Shown here: positions 20,893-32,633 of the stretch, piece after piece | How positions within the stretch are numbered: position 1 is the stretch's first letter | How the letters are laid out: each line of letters opens with the position of its first letter | NCBI GenBank assembly: GCA_036897095.1 | Contig: JAYMSP010001288.1 | Coordinates: 1 to 33,854 of the forward strand | Direction: 5' to 3' | DNA from: Plantago elongata | Taxonomy: Eukaryota > Streptophyta > Magnoliopsida > Lamiales > Plantaginaceae | DNA length: 33,854 nucleotides | Translations under genes and position numbers: made by a program | The notes under the pieces: generated by a model | Told to the model about the DNA's origin: nothing | What the model saw: only the letters and a program-made list of their open reading frames with translations | Databases searched by the model: none

Positions 20893-22324
20893 CTTTTTCC
20901 ACCCACATCTTTAATCATGTTATCAGGCTCTGACATTGACCTTTAAACCTTATATATTCTTTGATTTTGATATTACATATTATACTGTGATTATTTTGTG
21001 AAATTAGTTATTATTGAAATTTGAAAAGCTGCAAGAATCATGATGATAAGGTATGGTAGTTAAAAAACTTGACTTCCACGTTTGAAATTGTTGGCAGCAA
21101 TTGAGAGCTAGCTAGGTCAAAGAATGAGTAAACACGGAAATGGGAAAAACAGAAATTATGATGAAACCGAACCAATTACATACACATATATGTATCGCCG
21201 AATTTGCCATACTTGCTGTTGATAAAAAACAAGCCGACCGTTTTTTCAGTAGCCTGTTTGATGGCTAGTTTGCCATACTCCATCTATCTAAACGGTCGCA
21301 GCTTTGTTCCGTTTTTTATTTTCTACGTAGCCTACCGACCCACCACATACAACTTCTTATAAATGTTGATTTCCATGTAAAATAATACGTAGTAATCGGT
21401 GTAACTTTTAAATTCGTAGGAAATTATTATTTACATAAACTAAATTAAAACACATTCACATATCATACGTCAGTTCAGACAAATAAACATTAGCGAATTG
21501 ATGCAGGCATTATCATTATAATAATTTAATATTAGATAATACTTGTAATACTAATTATATGATACTTGTGTAGTATTTATGTAGTATATACCGTCTAATC
21601 CATAAACACCCATAAGCATGACTGAGTAGACATCAGGTGGCGAAGGTATATATGATCACATGTTCAAGAAAGATAGTATGAATTTTACATTTTACAACAG
21701 TTTCACTAATTGTTGTATGTGTTCACCTTATTTGTTTACATCAACCCCTAATTCCCTTTTAAACAAACATAATTAGTGGACAAACTGACGTGATAAATAT
21801 GACATCCGTCCTGAAGAATTTAAAGTTCACATGTAGTTCTATATGAAAAACTAATATAATTATGCAAAGATATTAAAAATGTGGGACAAATATATACTTT
21901 AATTTAGTGGCAATATGATCAACAATTTGTGTGTAAATGAGAGGTGGGTTAATTTTAGTTTTTAATAATAAAGTTCTATAGAACGGTTAAATGTAATAAA
22001 TCTATGAAGTTATAGATCTATAAATGAAGTATTTTTTAGAGAATTTCAAGAGAGACACGTATATAATAATAATTATTATATTTAATTTGGAAATCATATT
22101 ACATCAATATTGATTATGAGAATATAACAATGGCATCTTTATTGCCATCATATTGTCACACACTCAGATAGAAAAACAAAGAAATATTAAGAAACAAATA
22201 TAATGAAGATTAAAACATATCCAAGCTAGCTAGCTATCCATCATCTTATTGCAAGAGATGCAATTTAGTAATAATTAAAGACAATATTTTTGTAATTATG
22301 ATCATGTAGCTGCTAGCCAGTTCT
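20893..22324. other. Intergenic DNA downstream of mannanase copy B
   Basis: This includes the 3' UTR of copy B (minus strand, ending at 22325) and AT-rich DNA. No conserved ORF, tRNA or clear element is seen. A ctagctagctag run lies near 22225. Confidence 0.45.
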
Positions 22325-24153
22325 TCATGGATGATCAGTTCTTCCCTTTGAATGCCCCTTATCCGATGAATGCTTGCCATGTCGATGATGATGATGATGG
22401 CATCCCCGAGGCGCATGATGATGGCCATGAGCGGTCCTAGTATGATCATCCATATCATCGTCACGATCACCATTACCATCGCTAGTACCGCTTACCAAAT
22501 GTGACAAATGACTCATCGCATGAGATTGCCCCGAAATGATCCCTGCAGTCGATGGCATCTGTGAAAGGACTATTGAATACCCATCATCGTACTCGTTCAT
22601 GCCCTCTGCCATCAGTTGCCATACCAAGCTTCCGCTCATTGTACCCCCTGTCCTAGCGAACCGGTATATGTCTCTGTACACGTTCCCCATGTAGGTGTCC
22701 CTCTCGGTCTCACTAAACCCGGGGTCTTTGCTTGACTTTCCAAATTCCGCGACTACAAGTGGCTTCTTTAGAATTCTTCTTGCGTCGTCCCAATGAGTTC
22801 CCATCCATCTTTCCATAAATCCCATTTGTTCGTTCTCACTTTTCCCGGACAACCTGCAATGCATTAATTCACGTATTCAATCGAGATTATTAATTTATCC
22901 AGTCTATACTGCAATATAGAATGATATTAATGATATGTTGTATGATCTGTAATGAATGTTCACACCAAATATCAGGATAGGCATGTATGGTGGCGAAATC
23001 GATCTCCCTCACGAGGTGATTTTTGATAAAATCAGTTCCGACTTGGTAACCGGGATTAACTTGTTTACGTTGTGGCATAGTGTCTCCGTAAAATCCTTCC
23101 ATTCCTATCTCAAGCAAGTGCTTCCTGTCCAGGGATTTCACAAAGCTTGCCATCTCTTGTACCCAACCCTGCACCAATCATCAATGATATTACTCACTTT
23201 ATTTAGCTTCTTCTCCAAATGAAAAAATACCTATTTTAGAATTGTAATGATAATGAATCAATTGTCTATAACATACGTTAACGGTTGCTCCAGAGTAGTC
23301 GACTTGGCATCGAGGTTCATTGATGAGTTCCCATGCCATGATAGTTGGGTCATCTTTGTACACAACTCTTGTTATGGTGTTCATTCTTGTCACAACTTTC
23401 TGCAATTTTCAAACAAATTGTATTATGCAACTGTTTCGGGATGCAAACAGTATATACAGTAGTAAGTTATAATTACACGCTTACCCTAATGTGGTTCTTG
23501 TAATAATCTCTGGTGACTGGATGTGTATAGAAGTCGTCATCATTGGTGACATGCGCTCCTGAACTTCTTGCCCATTGAGCATACTGTGGCCTTCCTCCGA
23601 AATCGTTGTAGTTGTTTACGAAGCTTAATATCAACCGTATCCCATACTTTTTCGCTTCCGAAATCACAAAATCTAGTCCCTGCAATAGAAGTTAGAATAC
23701 AATGTTTAGTAACATGATTTAAGTAACATATCAAAATGCATATTTTCTACTGATTCTACTATAATTAAGCCATAATTCTGAATCTAAATGAATACATTAT
23801 AATTTTATTTATTTTACCTGAAAGACCCGTTCATCGTAGGTACCAGGAGCAACTTGTAAGGCACTATCACCTCCATCACTGAACGCCCAAGTCCTGCAAA
23901 CAGTGAGGCCAGCGACCGAGGCCTCCTTGAATACGGTGGAAACTTTGTAGCGTTGGGCCGGATCAGCTGCAACATGCATCATCCAGTAGGCATTGAATCC
24001 ATTAAACAGAAATGGCGATCCATGTAGAACAAAATGTGAACCCCGGGTTCTAACAAATGCTTGATCTCTTGGAGCCCCCCTTGATTCAACCGATGAGAAT
24101 GAAAAAATGGCAAGAAGAATTATCAAGATTATATTGCGATTCGAATTAGCCAT
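22325..24153 (-). CDS. Mannan endo-1,4-beta-mannosidase (GH5), copy B with His-rich tail
   Basis: Five exons: 24153-23818, 23679-23485, 23399-23277, 23168-22966 and 22853-22325, all GT-AG; 461 aa. The first three exons have exactly the same lengths as in copy A (336, 195, 123 nt), showing tandem duplication. A fourth intron (22965-22854) splits the Trp codon of PDIW and is absent from copy A. There is a signal peptide (about 1-24). Family motifs are intact: [20 protein letters not shown], Glu205 in WELINEPRC (acid/base) and Glu322 in [11 protein letters not shown] (nucleophile), so the enzyme should be active. Unlike copy A it continues about 50 residues beyond the catalytic domain in a low-complexity tail, with [23 protein letters not shown] and DKGHSKG, 14 His in the last 56 residues. 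Secretion and mannan hydrolysis are inferred from family. Confidence 0.95.
22328..22495 (-). other. His/Asp-rich C-terminal tail coding segment of copy B
   Basis: The last 56 codons of mannanase copy B. An Asp-rich stretch ([10 protein letters not shown]) is followed by His clusters of three and five with one Cys. The DNA contains a gatgatgatgatg microsatellite (near 22384-22399), so the tail may have grown by trinucleotide slippage. His clusters with Asp and Cys could bind Zn, Cu or Ni, or respond to apoplastic pH, but no function is shown. Confidence 0.8.
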
Positions 24154-24189
24154 TGTTATGTAATTACAGCTTATGGCTAGCTTGCAATG

Positions 24190-24290
24190 TATATATATAT
24201 GATTAATTGGGTATGAGTAGCTAGTTAGCTAGCTTCGCTTGTTGTGATTTTTGAATGAGATAGTTTGCAGCTCTATGGGTGTTATTTATA
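24190..24290 (-). promoter_or_regulatory. Candidate TATA elements of mannanase copy B
   Basis: Two TATA-like motifs precede the ATG at 24153. One is an alternating TATATATATA run at 24190-24200, about 40 bp away. The other is TATAAATA at 24283-24290, about 130 bp away. The second matches the plant consensus better and leaves a normal leader. Which is used cannot be decided from sequence. Confidence 0.4.
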
Positions 24291-26470
24291 ATCATTTTGT
24301 AGATAAGGGAAGTTTCTAATAATAGAAAAGGAAGATAGATGGCTAACGGGAAAAGGGTGAAAGATATTTCGGTGGAGTGAAGGTTTTGAAAATGCCGGTG
24401 AATTTTACAATTAAAGTGGTATATAGGTACGTATGATCATTGATTGCTAGTTACTTTCACAATTAGGTTTGTTACGATAGCCTTCAACAGTTAGGGTTTC
24501 GGCCTTTCCGAGAGTGAAGTGGCATGCAATGCAATTATATTTCGGATTATTGTAAAAACGATATATGCAATTCGACGAAATGTATGTGTAGGGAGGAAGC
24601 GTCTTACAATATTCTAAATGCAAAAATGTTCATTGAAATCTCGATTTCGTGAAATTAATTTCAGATGATTTTTAACAGAAGAAACGACGTTTTGAAATTT
24701 CTCAAGGTTCCGAGAATAAGATGTAAGCATTGTGAACGTCATGTTTGGATTATGTTTTATGTAACGAACGACCGCTAATTAATTTAGCTCGACGCCTCGA
24801 CCCTTTGATCTAGTACGATTATTCATAGACTAGCTTGCAATAGCTTGTCTCCTACTAGTGTGGTGACACCAATGTCTATGATCAACAATACACATGCCTT
24901 TCTTTTTCCCATGACTATGACTTTGTACTCTCTCGTGTAATTAGTGTGGATATTTTCCAGCATACCAGTCACCTATTAAATTTAATTTTGAAGTTCTTAT
25001 CGGTGTTATGTATTCGTTTACAACACTTCAAATTCGGGCATAGACATTTCATCTGTGCATTAAAAATGTATGTTTGTGCTGTTCCATTAAGTCTTCAGAC
25101 AATATATATATTAAAGCATGATAGGTCCAATAGTTTCGAGTGTCATTAATTCCGTCAAGCTGAAAAGGCGAGACATCTGATCTAGACACTTTGTTCGTTT
25201 TGCATGACATTTTAAAGCATAAATGCAACAGAGAAGAGATAGAATGGTACTCCTATATATGTATGTTAGTGCATCGTTACATTACATATTCAATTCACAT
25301 GTGAATGAATTTGGCAAACCATTAAGGGTAAGGAAGTTAGTCTGTTGCAGGTTCAAATGAGTCAGTTACATGAAATTATGGATTTGATTGCATTCAATTG
25401 GAGAAAAGAAACTTAAGATATAGTATAAATTTCTAAATATAGGGTTTTCATGACATTGCTCATCCATGTGAGTTGTTATGAGTTTCTTATTTTCTTAATC
25501 AACCAATATACGTATAGTGATCAACCCATGTGATGATGAACACTATACAAAATATGTACTTATTCGTGACATAAGTACTTAACTAAATAATATATATACT
25601 CACATATCATAATTTTTAACTTTCGCCTAATTATAGATGCACAAACACCACTACCCGCATAATGTATTGAATACACTGATCCATAAGCATTTTGAGAGCC
25701 GTAACAACTTCATTCAATTTGAGTTATAATTGGTGTAATAAAGTAGTCCATATAGCGAACTAACTTTTACAGAACCAAGACTTCGACTATTTGAGAAAAT
25801 GTGGCCGTCAAAGGTTGTGCCACACCAGCGATAGCACACCCGGTACTCGATATAATATTGTGCTAATAGAGGTTACACTAATTTACTTTTAGAATCATTA
25901 GAAAATTTGTATAAATTACTAAAGTTTTAAGATACAATTTGTTTCCCACACTCCCACACTTAGAGCTGCAAATTTGGTTTTCGAAATTTAATTAGAGCTT
26001 CCCCTTTTTATATCTATAATCATATTGTCCTATATACTTGGTAATAATAAAATATACATATATTAATAAAAAGCAATACATAGTAAAACATCAGACTGTC
26101 TTCGGTCTCTTAAGAGTTTAGCACAAACATTATATAAATTAAGCGGCTTGTTAATCAAATAGCCAATCCGGTACTGTTGGATACAATTAGCTAGGGACAT
26201 TTATATAAGCGAGATTTTCTCTAAAACTGGAAGAATGATTTTCATACGGTTAGAATGTTTTACGGTCATATCGGTCGAATTAAATTAAAATAGCTGACCG
26301 AATCTGTTAAAAATATTAATTATGTCGAATGTTAATTATGTTACAGTTTTAAGTCGATTTGTTCATTTTTTAAGATGATTTATTGTATTTTTAAGAGTCT
26401 ACAATAATCAAATTATCTTTTTCTTTTTATATTTTTAAGTTGATATATTTGTGTTTTAATATTGTTTATT
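24291..26470. other. Gene-poor intergenic DNA
   Basis: About 2.2 kb upstream of mannanase copy B with no conserved coding region. The plus-strand ORF at 24946-25149 has no recognisable motif. No terminal repeats or tandem arrays stand out. Confidence 0.45.
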
Positions 26471-27577
26471 GTAATTTTAAGAGATAATGTCAAACCTTAA
26501 TTAACATGAACATTTCAATTTTTTTAGAAATCAGTAACATGTCAAAAAATATTAAAACCATAATTGATGAATTTAAATAAATAACACATACTTTTAAAAC
26601 CACCATATATTGAACAATAATATTCTTGAACATTCAATTATTGCAAACAATATTGAAAGAACCAAAAAAAAAAAAAAAAGAGGACGCCTTGTTGCTTGCT
26701 TACTGCTTCATTGTAGTGTCTTTTATACACTTCTAGTAACTCTTGCCATGTTATAACAGTGAGACCTTTCAATGACCTTTGACATTAACAAATCCTGTTA
26801 AGACCACAACACATAAGATTAAAAGAATAACATGTCCTATTAAAAACCTTAATTTATGTTTCTAAAGCAATAGAAGGCTATAATATAATATCAAGTTATT
26901 ACCTCATCTAAAAATATTAGCACAAAACATTAAATCAACAACAAAATCTTTAAAAACTATAATACACATTCAATTTATATATAAAAAAATACCATAAAAA
27001 CTATAATATACATATTAAAATAACTAACTATGCATATTAAATCGGTAACATATACCGCTAAACTAGAACCGTCCTAAACACTAAGCCCTAATTAAAACCT
27101 TAGCTCTGTGGGGTGTTCAGTTGGTTTAGGGGTTCACCATTATCCTTGAGGGATTTAGAATGTTGAATAAAAACCCTAAAAACAATAACTACGCATGTTA
27201 AATCAGTAACATATGCCGTCTAAAACTACAATTACACAGTTTATAAGTAATATTTAAAATTATAACAAAAACCTTTTAAACTATAATATATATGCCTAAA
27301 ACAATAACATTATATCTTAAAGCTACAATTACATACCTTAGAAGACCATTAACTATAACGCTAAGCATTCTACCCATAACATATAGGACTAAAATAGTAA
27401 CGTTACATCTTAAAACTAAAATTACACAGTTTAGAAGAATAATTATGTTATAAGCTAAAATTAATAATATATAGTATTAAATTAGCAACATATTAATTTA
27501 AAACCATAATATTTACTCTTAAAACACTAACATTAGTACAACAGAGTATATACGAAAATCGAAGAGACATAATATCA
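26471..27577. repeat. Degenerate AT-rich repeats
   Basis: Related phrases return many times with variation: aaactataatacacat, catattaaatc(g/a)gtaacatat (near 27034 and 27198), actacaattacacagttta (near 27224 and a variant near 27417) and ttagaaga (27339, 27431). These look like the decayed outer part of the 120-bp tandem array that follows, or internal repeats of one large non-coding transposon. A poly-A run lies near 26664. No ORF of note. Confidence 0.5.
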
Positions 27578-27960
27578 GAAGCTTAATACAGTAACATAGA
27601 TTCTTAAATGTTTAATTGTTCGTCTAAAAGCTATCAAGCAAAAAAATGACTGATATAATTCATTTTTAAGATATAACAAGCAGGAGTACATGTAAAGAAG
27701 CTTAAAACAGCAACATAGAATTTTATATAATTAACATATGGTCTAAAAACTATCAGGTTAAAAATGACTGAGATGTAATCTCATTTTTAAGATATAACAA
27801 GCATTAGTACACAAAAGGAAGTTTAAAACAGTAATATAGAATCTTACATGTTTAACAGACCGTCTAAAAACTTCCAAGCAAAAAATGACTGATATAATTA
27901 CATTATAAATCTATAACAAAGCAGGAGTACACATATAGAAGCTTAAAACCACAATAACAT
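27578..27960. repeat. About 120-bp tandem repeat, 3.2 copies
   Basis: Units beginning gaag(c/t)ttaa start at 27578, 27697, 27817 and 27938 (spacing 119, 120, 121 bp). Each unit contains taacatagaa-like, gtctaaaa(a/g)ct, aaaaatgactga and ataacaagca(g/t)(g/t)agtaca blocks in the same order. The fourth copy breaks off after about 20 bp, at the point where a minus-strand spliceable gene fragment begins. Confidence 0.85.
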
Positions 27961-28223
27961 GTTCAAAAGGAACGTACGGATTTGATTCAGAGGCTCAATG
28001 TCCGGTATGATTTCAACATCGGAGTCATTTTCTTCTTCCACGTCCTGAATATGTTGATTTGAACTCTGAATCAACTGAATAAACAACAGATTAGTTAAAA
28101 TCACAAACGGAATTCACTGTTTCATGCAAAAACGAACATCAGAAGCTTTTTTGTACCAATGTACGGACCAAAATTCGAAAAAACACACAGTAAATGATTT
28201 GGTTTTACCTTATTGGACTTCAT
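27940..28223 (-). pseudogene. Spliceable 5' gene fragment, unidentified
   Basis: On the minus strand a short exon (28223-28209, MKSNK) ends at a GTAAAA donor. After a T-rich stretch a TTATTCAG acceptor at 28075 opens an in-frame second exon. This reads LIQSSNQHIQDVEEENDSDV, then EIIPDIEPLNQIRTF, and stops soon after running into the tandem array. The acidic leader is reminiscent of the N-terminus of FAR1/MULE-type transposon proteins, but no domain is present, so I do not name it. It could be the 5' end of a transposon gene whose body was replaced by repeats. It could also be a chance arrangement. Confidence 0.3.
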
Positions 28224-29040
28224 AGAAGCTAGGATGAAGAAATCCGGTAGAAATTGAAGTGGAGACGGTAAGATCCGGCAGAAATGGGCGAACTCCGGCA
28301 TAAAAGGGAAAGAATCGAGCTAAATACACGCACAACACGTTCCGGTATGTTTTTTTTTTTCTTTTCTATTTTTTGGTTTTAGAGCTTTTAATTGCCTATG
28401 TATAGGGAACCGGACTGGTTCATTTCACGTCCGATTTTCTATTGAACCGCGCGTTCCATCAACTTCATAGAAACCAGATGTCCTAATGGAATAGGAAATT
28501 TTTACGTTATAGTATGCTTACTTATTATATAAAGGATTTCATTTAGGCTCTGGGTTCAAAAAGATAGCCAAGTGCATTCTTTCATTATATCCTTTCCTTA
28601 TTTTTTGTTGGTTTACAGCAGCGAACTCAAAATTACATCCGAGAAAGATTTCGAAGGAAAGTGAAACTAAGGTGGCCGACAGTTCCTCCCAAAAGCCAAA
28701 CGATCGGTGCGACCGTGCAAGTAAACTTGCACATGGGCGGACCTAGGGGCCAAGTGGCAAGTACGTCAATTAATTGGACCGTGTGTAAACTAACATGGGC
28801 ATGACTAAGAATATTACCGTTGTCGCATTGTACTGACAATAGTGTATTCATTTCAACAATTAGATCAACTCTATATTCAATCTCATACGTTGATTATTTA
28901 TTAATACGATGGCGTGTCACACTGTCGCATAATAACATAGTGCGACGTCATAATATAATAAAATATTCATCTTTTTTTATTAAATATTATTTAAGTATTT
29001 TAAATCAACCATTTAAATTCATAATTAAAATTATTTTCTA
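28224..29040. other. Intergenic DNA with a poly-T tract
   Basis: Upstream of the spliceable fragment. It contains three ccggcag/ccggtag/ccggcat words (28246-28300) and a T12 tract near 28351. The minus-strand ORF at 28633-28851 has no recognisable domain. No gene is supported. Confidence 0.4.
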
Positions 29041-29256
29041 TCCTCCTCCACGGACTGGAATCCGGCGACCATCCTCCTCCACTTACCGAAATCCGACGAC
29101 CACCCTCCTCCACTTACCGGAATCCGGCGACCACCTCAGGCACGCCGGATTACGGCGACCACCTCAAGTCCTCAAGCACACCAAAAATTCGGCAACCACC
29201 TCAAGCGCACCAAAATTCGGCAACCACCTCAAGCACCACTGAGATCCGGCAATCAC
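29041..29256. repeat. GC-rich minisatellite
   Basis: About seven head-to-tail units of 28-37 bp share the core (a/t)tccgg(c)gaccacc. The first three carry tcctcctccacttaccg before the core, and the later ones carry tcaagcacacc. It is a GC-rich island in very AT-rich DNA. A plus-strand ORF spanning it (28820-29242) encodes only the Pro/Arg/His-rich translation of the repeat and is not called. Confidence 0.8.
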
Positions 29257-31583
29257 TGAAATAGACATCGAATATAAAATATTGACGAGTTTAGATGATG
29301 TATCCGTGAAAATCTCACATCAACCATGTTTAAGTGGCCATGGTCGACCTGCAAAAATTCACAATAAACAATGTTGCAGCAATGTTTTTGTTATGATGTA
29401 GCATTTGGTTGACAATATCAGAGAACACGATGATTCTTGCTACAACATTATAACTAAATGTTGTTGCATCGATTTGATACTCTAAAAGTCTAAATAACGA
29501 ATACAACTACTTTCGCATCAGCATTGTGATTATATTGCTATAATATTGTTTGTCTTGTAAATAAACAACATCCATTAATTCTTTTCTCCCTTCACTATAT
29601 GAAATTAAATTGTGTGTTGTATTTCTTCTTTATATTGAATCTGAGTTTAACATAGAAATCAACATGTATTAAATAATTTTAGAAGTCAAAAAGTCATCTT
29701 ATTTTTTCCTTTTATTATCAAAAGTAAAAATTATGTTTCTTCTTTCATTTTAAGATTTAAAATAATTACTTATGTATTACTTTTTCAAGTTTATTAATAA
29801 TTTATTCAACTATTTTAATTTTTACTATAATGTACTCTTAAATTATAATTTTAGTAGTTTAATATAATCGTATAATTAAAATTTAATTATTAAATTTTTA
29901 CTATATAATTTTATTAAGATAATTTATTATTATATGAGTAATATATGGTCAAAGTTGAAGACATTGGAATATTTTAAAGTTAAGATAGTAAGATTTCTTA
30001 AAAATGAAAAAATACACTTTAATATTCCATGTAGTATATCTAACCTAATTCACAAATGCATAAATCAATTATATTAAAACATATATAATACCATAAAGTA
30101 TAGGAAATGATGTGTATTAGTGATATACATAATAGCTTTTAATGTATAGTATGTATAATGTTTTAAACAAACTGATATACTTTATAAAATGTTTGATTTT
30201 TTTTGTTATAATTTTATTGTATGTTAGTCTATTTTGTATTGTACGTTAGTCTCTTTATTAATTTTGTATTTCGAAGGACTTAATCATCCAATATAGCATT
30301 TATATTAATTTTAAGATATATATATTAGAGGTATGCGGGTCTAATTTAGCGCGGTCCTATGGGTATGGTCAAATGTGCATTGACCCGACATGAAATGCCA
30401 AATTCAAAATTATTGTTGTACTTCAGCAGCTTTGCAAACATTCAGACATGATTTTCACTATTTGAACTCACCATAAAACTTTTGTCCAGTTTAATACAAG
30501 CTTAGCAAAGCTTTTATTTGTATTGATACATGTCATTATTTAAATTACAACGAGTATAGCTAATAGGAATCAAGTAGGCAACCTAATTCAAGCATTATAG
30601 TATAATAATTGTAGTAAATCTCATATAGATTCTAAAGTCACCACCATTCCCCCCAACAGAGATAGTTGACAGATTGCAACATATTATTTTAATAAATTTT
30701 ATTTTTTGGAGATGGTTGCCAATTCTAAATCTTCTTTTGTAGAACATATTTGGACCCCATGATCATGGATGACAATGGGCGAGTCTTCTTGAGGCCCGAT
30801 CCGGATTTGACAATATTTCTATAGGCCCTGGGCCCATGACCCTGACCGAGTCCTGATATATATACACACACACGCAAATGCTATGTAGGGAGGGTGTAGA
30901 GTTGACCGTCGTTGATTTCACCCGATACATGTTCGATGAAATGCGTACAAGGACATCCTTAGCTTGTCTCCATCTTTGTTGCTCTATGGTTGGATTAGGT
31001 AGTAAGCTTCAATCCATCAACTTTCAACAGTTACAGTAGTGAAGTATCTTTTATCCTTTGCATATTTTTTCTATTACAGACCCGAAATCACCGGTGCATT
31101 GGTTTTAGAGTTTTGATTTTATATATAATGCTTTATATTACATGTTATTGTCAATTTTTTGGAATATTGTCACAGGTTATAGAATGGAAAGGTTGAATAC
31201 AGATGTTACCTATAAATCTCAGGTTATTTTCATGGAATGGGAGTGTGTTATCTGTGAGTACTAGACCTAAGTTTATTTCGTTGGAGGCTGAGGGGAATTG
31301 TGGTGGTTAGGAGGAAAAAATCGAAAAAGAAGTGGAACAGAGAGACTATGGGAGATTGATAAATCTTTGTTTCTCAATCAGCAAGTTCCGAAGGTCCAAT
31401 TTATTTTATGTTTCATTTTCTGATCATCTTACCATATGAAGCATGTATATGTGATAAAATATTCTTGAGCTAAAGCTCATCATACCCAATTAAACAATAT
31501 AGTAAATGTCAAAGGGTGGAAATATAGATTAAAGCATACACCAACTATTAACAGGTGTGTTGCAGGCTACTTCAATTATAAAT
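29257..31583. other. Gene-poor AT-rich DNA
   Basis: No ORF or conserved gene in 2.3 kb. Points of note are the nearly pure A/T stretch 29690-30260 and a GC-richer patch (ggccctgggccc-like, near 30820-30832) that resembles dispersed plant repeat DNA. Confidence 0.45.
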
Positions 31584-31596
31584 GTAGTTCTACAAT

Positions 31597-31632
31597 TTTT
31601 TATTTTTTTTAAACGGTTAAAGGGTGACTCGA
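31597..31632 (-). mobile_element. 36-bp SINE-tail insertion with 13-bp TSD
   Basis: A 36-bp insert reads on the minus strand tcgagtcaccctttaaccg and then tttaaaaaaaataaaaa. It matches the 3' end of the SINE-like element at 19850-19886 with few differences. It is flanked by the perfect 13-bp direct repeat gtagttctacaat (31584-31596 and 31633-31645). This is what a severely 5'-truncated target-primed retrotransposition would leave. Confidence 0.75.
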
Positions 31633-31645
31633 GTAGTTCTACAAT

Positions 31646-32109
31646 ATTGATTAGTGTTGTTCTATTTATAATTTTGTTTCTAACAATCTTCATAATATTT
31701 GGTTAGTTGCTACATGAATTTTAGTTTGTAAATGCTCGTCATCTGTTGTGGTGTAGTCTGAGTTTAGAGAAGTGCAGGACTGGGACTCGGAATCTTGTAG
31801 GGTAGAAGAGACTATGTCTGAGTTTATAAATTTGTACATGAATTTTAGTTTGTAATGTGTTGGATGATATGCTCAAGGGCCCTTTGTGAACTCATGATGA
31901 TTTAGGAATTTCAGGGAGATGTAAAATAGCGACTGTACATACTGATAGGTCACGGTGTACGAAGATGATTGAAAATTTTGAACTTACGTCAAGAAAAGCT
32001 AAGATAGGGGAAGTAGTATCAAGCGAAATGTGCTTTTAGTTTCAATAGATGCTAGTCGAAACAACTTTAGTTTCCATAGATGCTAATTTTGACATTACAA
32101 CCATAATGC
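31646..32109. other. Intergenic DNA
   Basis: No gene is seen. It lies between the SINE-tail insertion and the large tandem duplication. The phrase acatgaattttagtttgtaa occurs twice (near 31711 and 31837), a small direct repeat about 126 bp apart. Confidence 0.45.
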
Positions 32110-32429
32110 TAGTCGTCTTACAATCTAGTGATTGTGCAATTTTCAAAAAAGAAAAAAAAAACTATAAAATAGAATATCTTTTTTGAAATGATGAATAAAG
32201 TAGTTATGCCGATCGACGCCTGACCGAGTCGACCGATATTATTTATTTATATGTTTAGACGTATAGTGACCATGATCACCAATTTAGTTGCCGGCTTGTT
32301 GCTTTTTTCAATCATGTGGTTGTATAATTTATAAATTTACTCTAATGTTGGATGATAAGTCCTAATTATGGTCAAGGAAATATATGCATGCAGGATGATA
32401 GGAAAATTGGTTTGAGTAAATCCCAATTG

Positions 32430-32633
32430 ATGTAGAAGAAGGTGATGGAGACGATGGACGAGACGGCTATAGGAGCCCACTTAAAGTTACACTTTTTCAA
32501 GACCTGAATGCCCGAAAAAGAATCCTCCGATTACCACGTTGACCACGTTGATGGCGAAAGAGTAGTAGAAAAATTGAGCCAAGTTTAACAACTCGACCCG
32601 TTCTCTCACGTATGGCTGCTCAATAGCAACCAT
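32430..32633 (-). pseudogene. Small membrane-protein ORF, frameshifted copy
   Basis: This is the duplicate of the ORF at 33290-33490. It starts MVAIEQPYVRERVELLNLAQ and continues into FFYYSFAINVVNVVIGGFFFG. It has a 9-bp in-frame tandem insertion (ccacgttga repeated near 32537-32554). A one-base insertion near 32511 then shifts the frame to a stop within about 8 codons. The downstream sequence in the other frame still matches copy 2 (WAPIAVSSIVSITFFYI). The break makes this copy probably non-functional. Protein family not recognised. Confidence 0.5.

Noticed and set aside
22246..22479. Ile/Met-rich minus-strand ORF overlapping the mannanase tail
   Set aside because: An off-frame reading of the His-codon microsatellite; the in-frame mannanase explains the DNA.
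1072..24153. Possible functional gene cluster of LRR protein, SCYL2 and mannanases
   Set aside because: Apart from the tandem mannanases, the families are unrelated and neither spacing nor orientation suggests co-regulation.
27578..27960. Regular repeats that might suggest a CRISPR-like array
   Set aside because: Units are head-to-tail with no distinct spacers, are diverged, and sit in a plant genome.
28820..29242. 140-codon plus-strand ORF, Pro/Arg/His-rich at its end
   Set aside because: The second half is a translation of the minisatellite and the first half is AT-rich low complexity.
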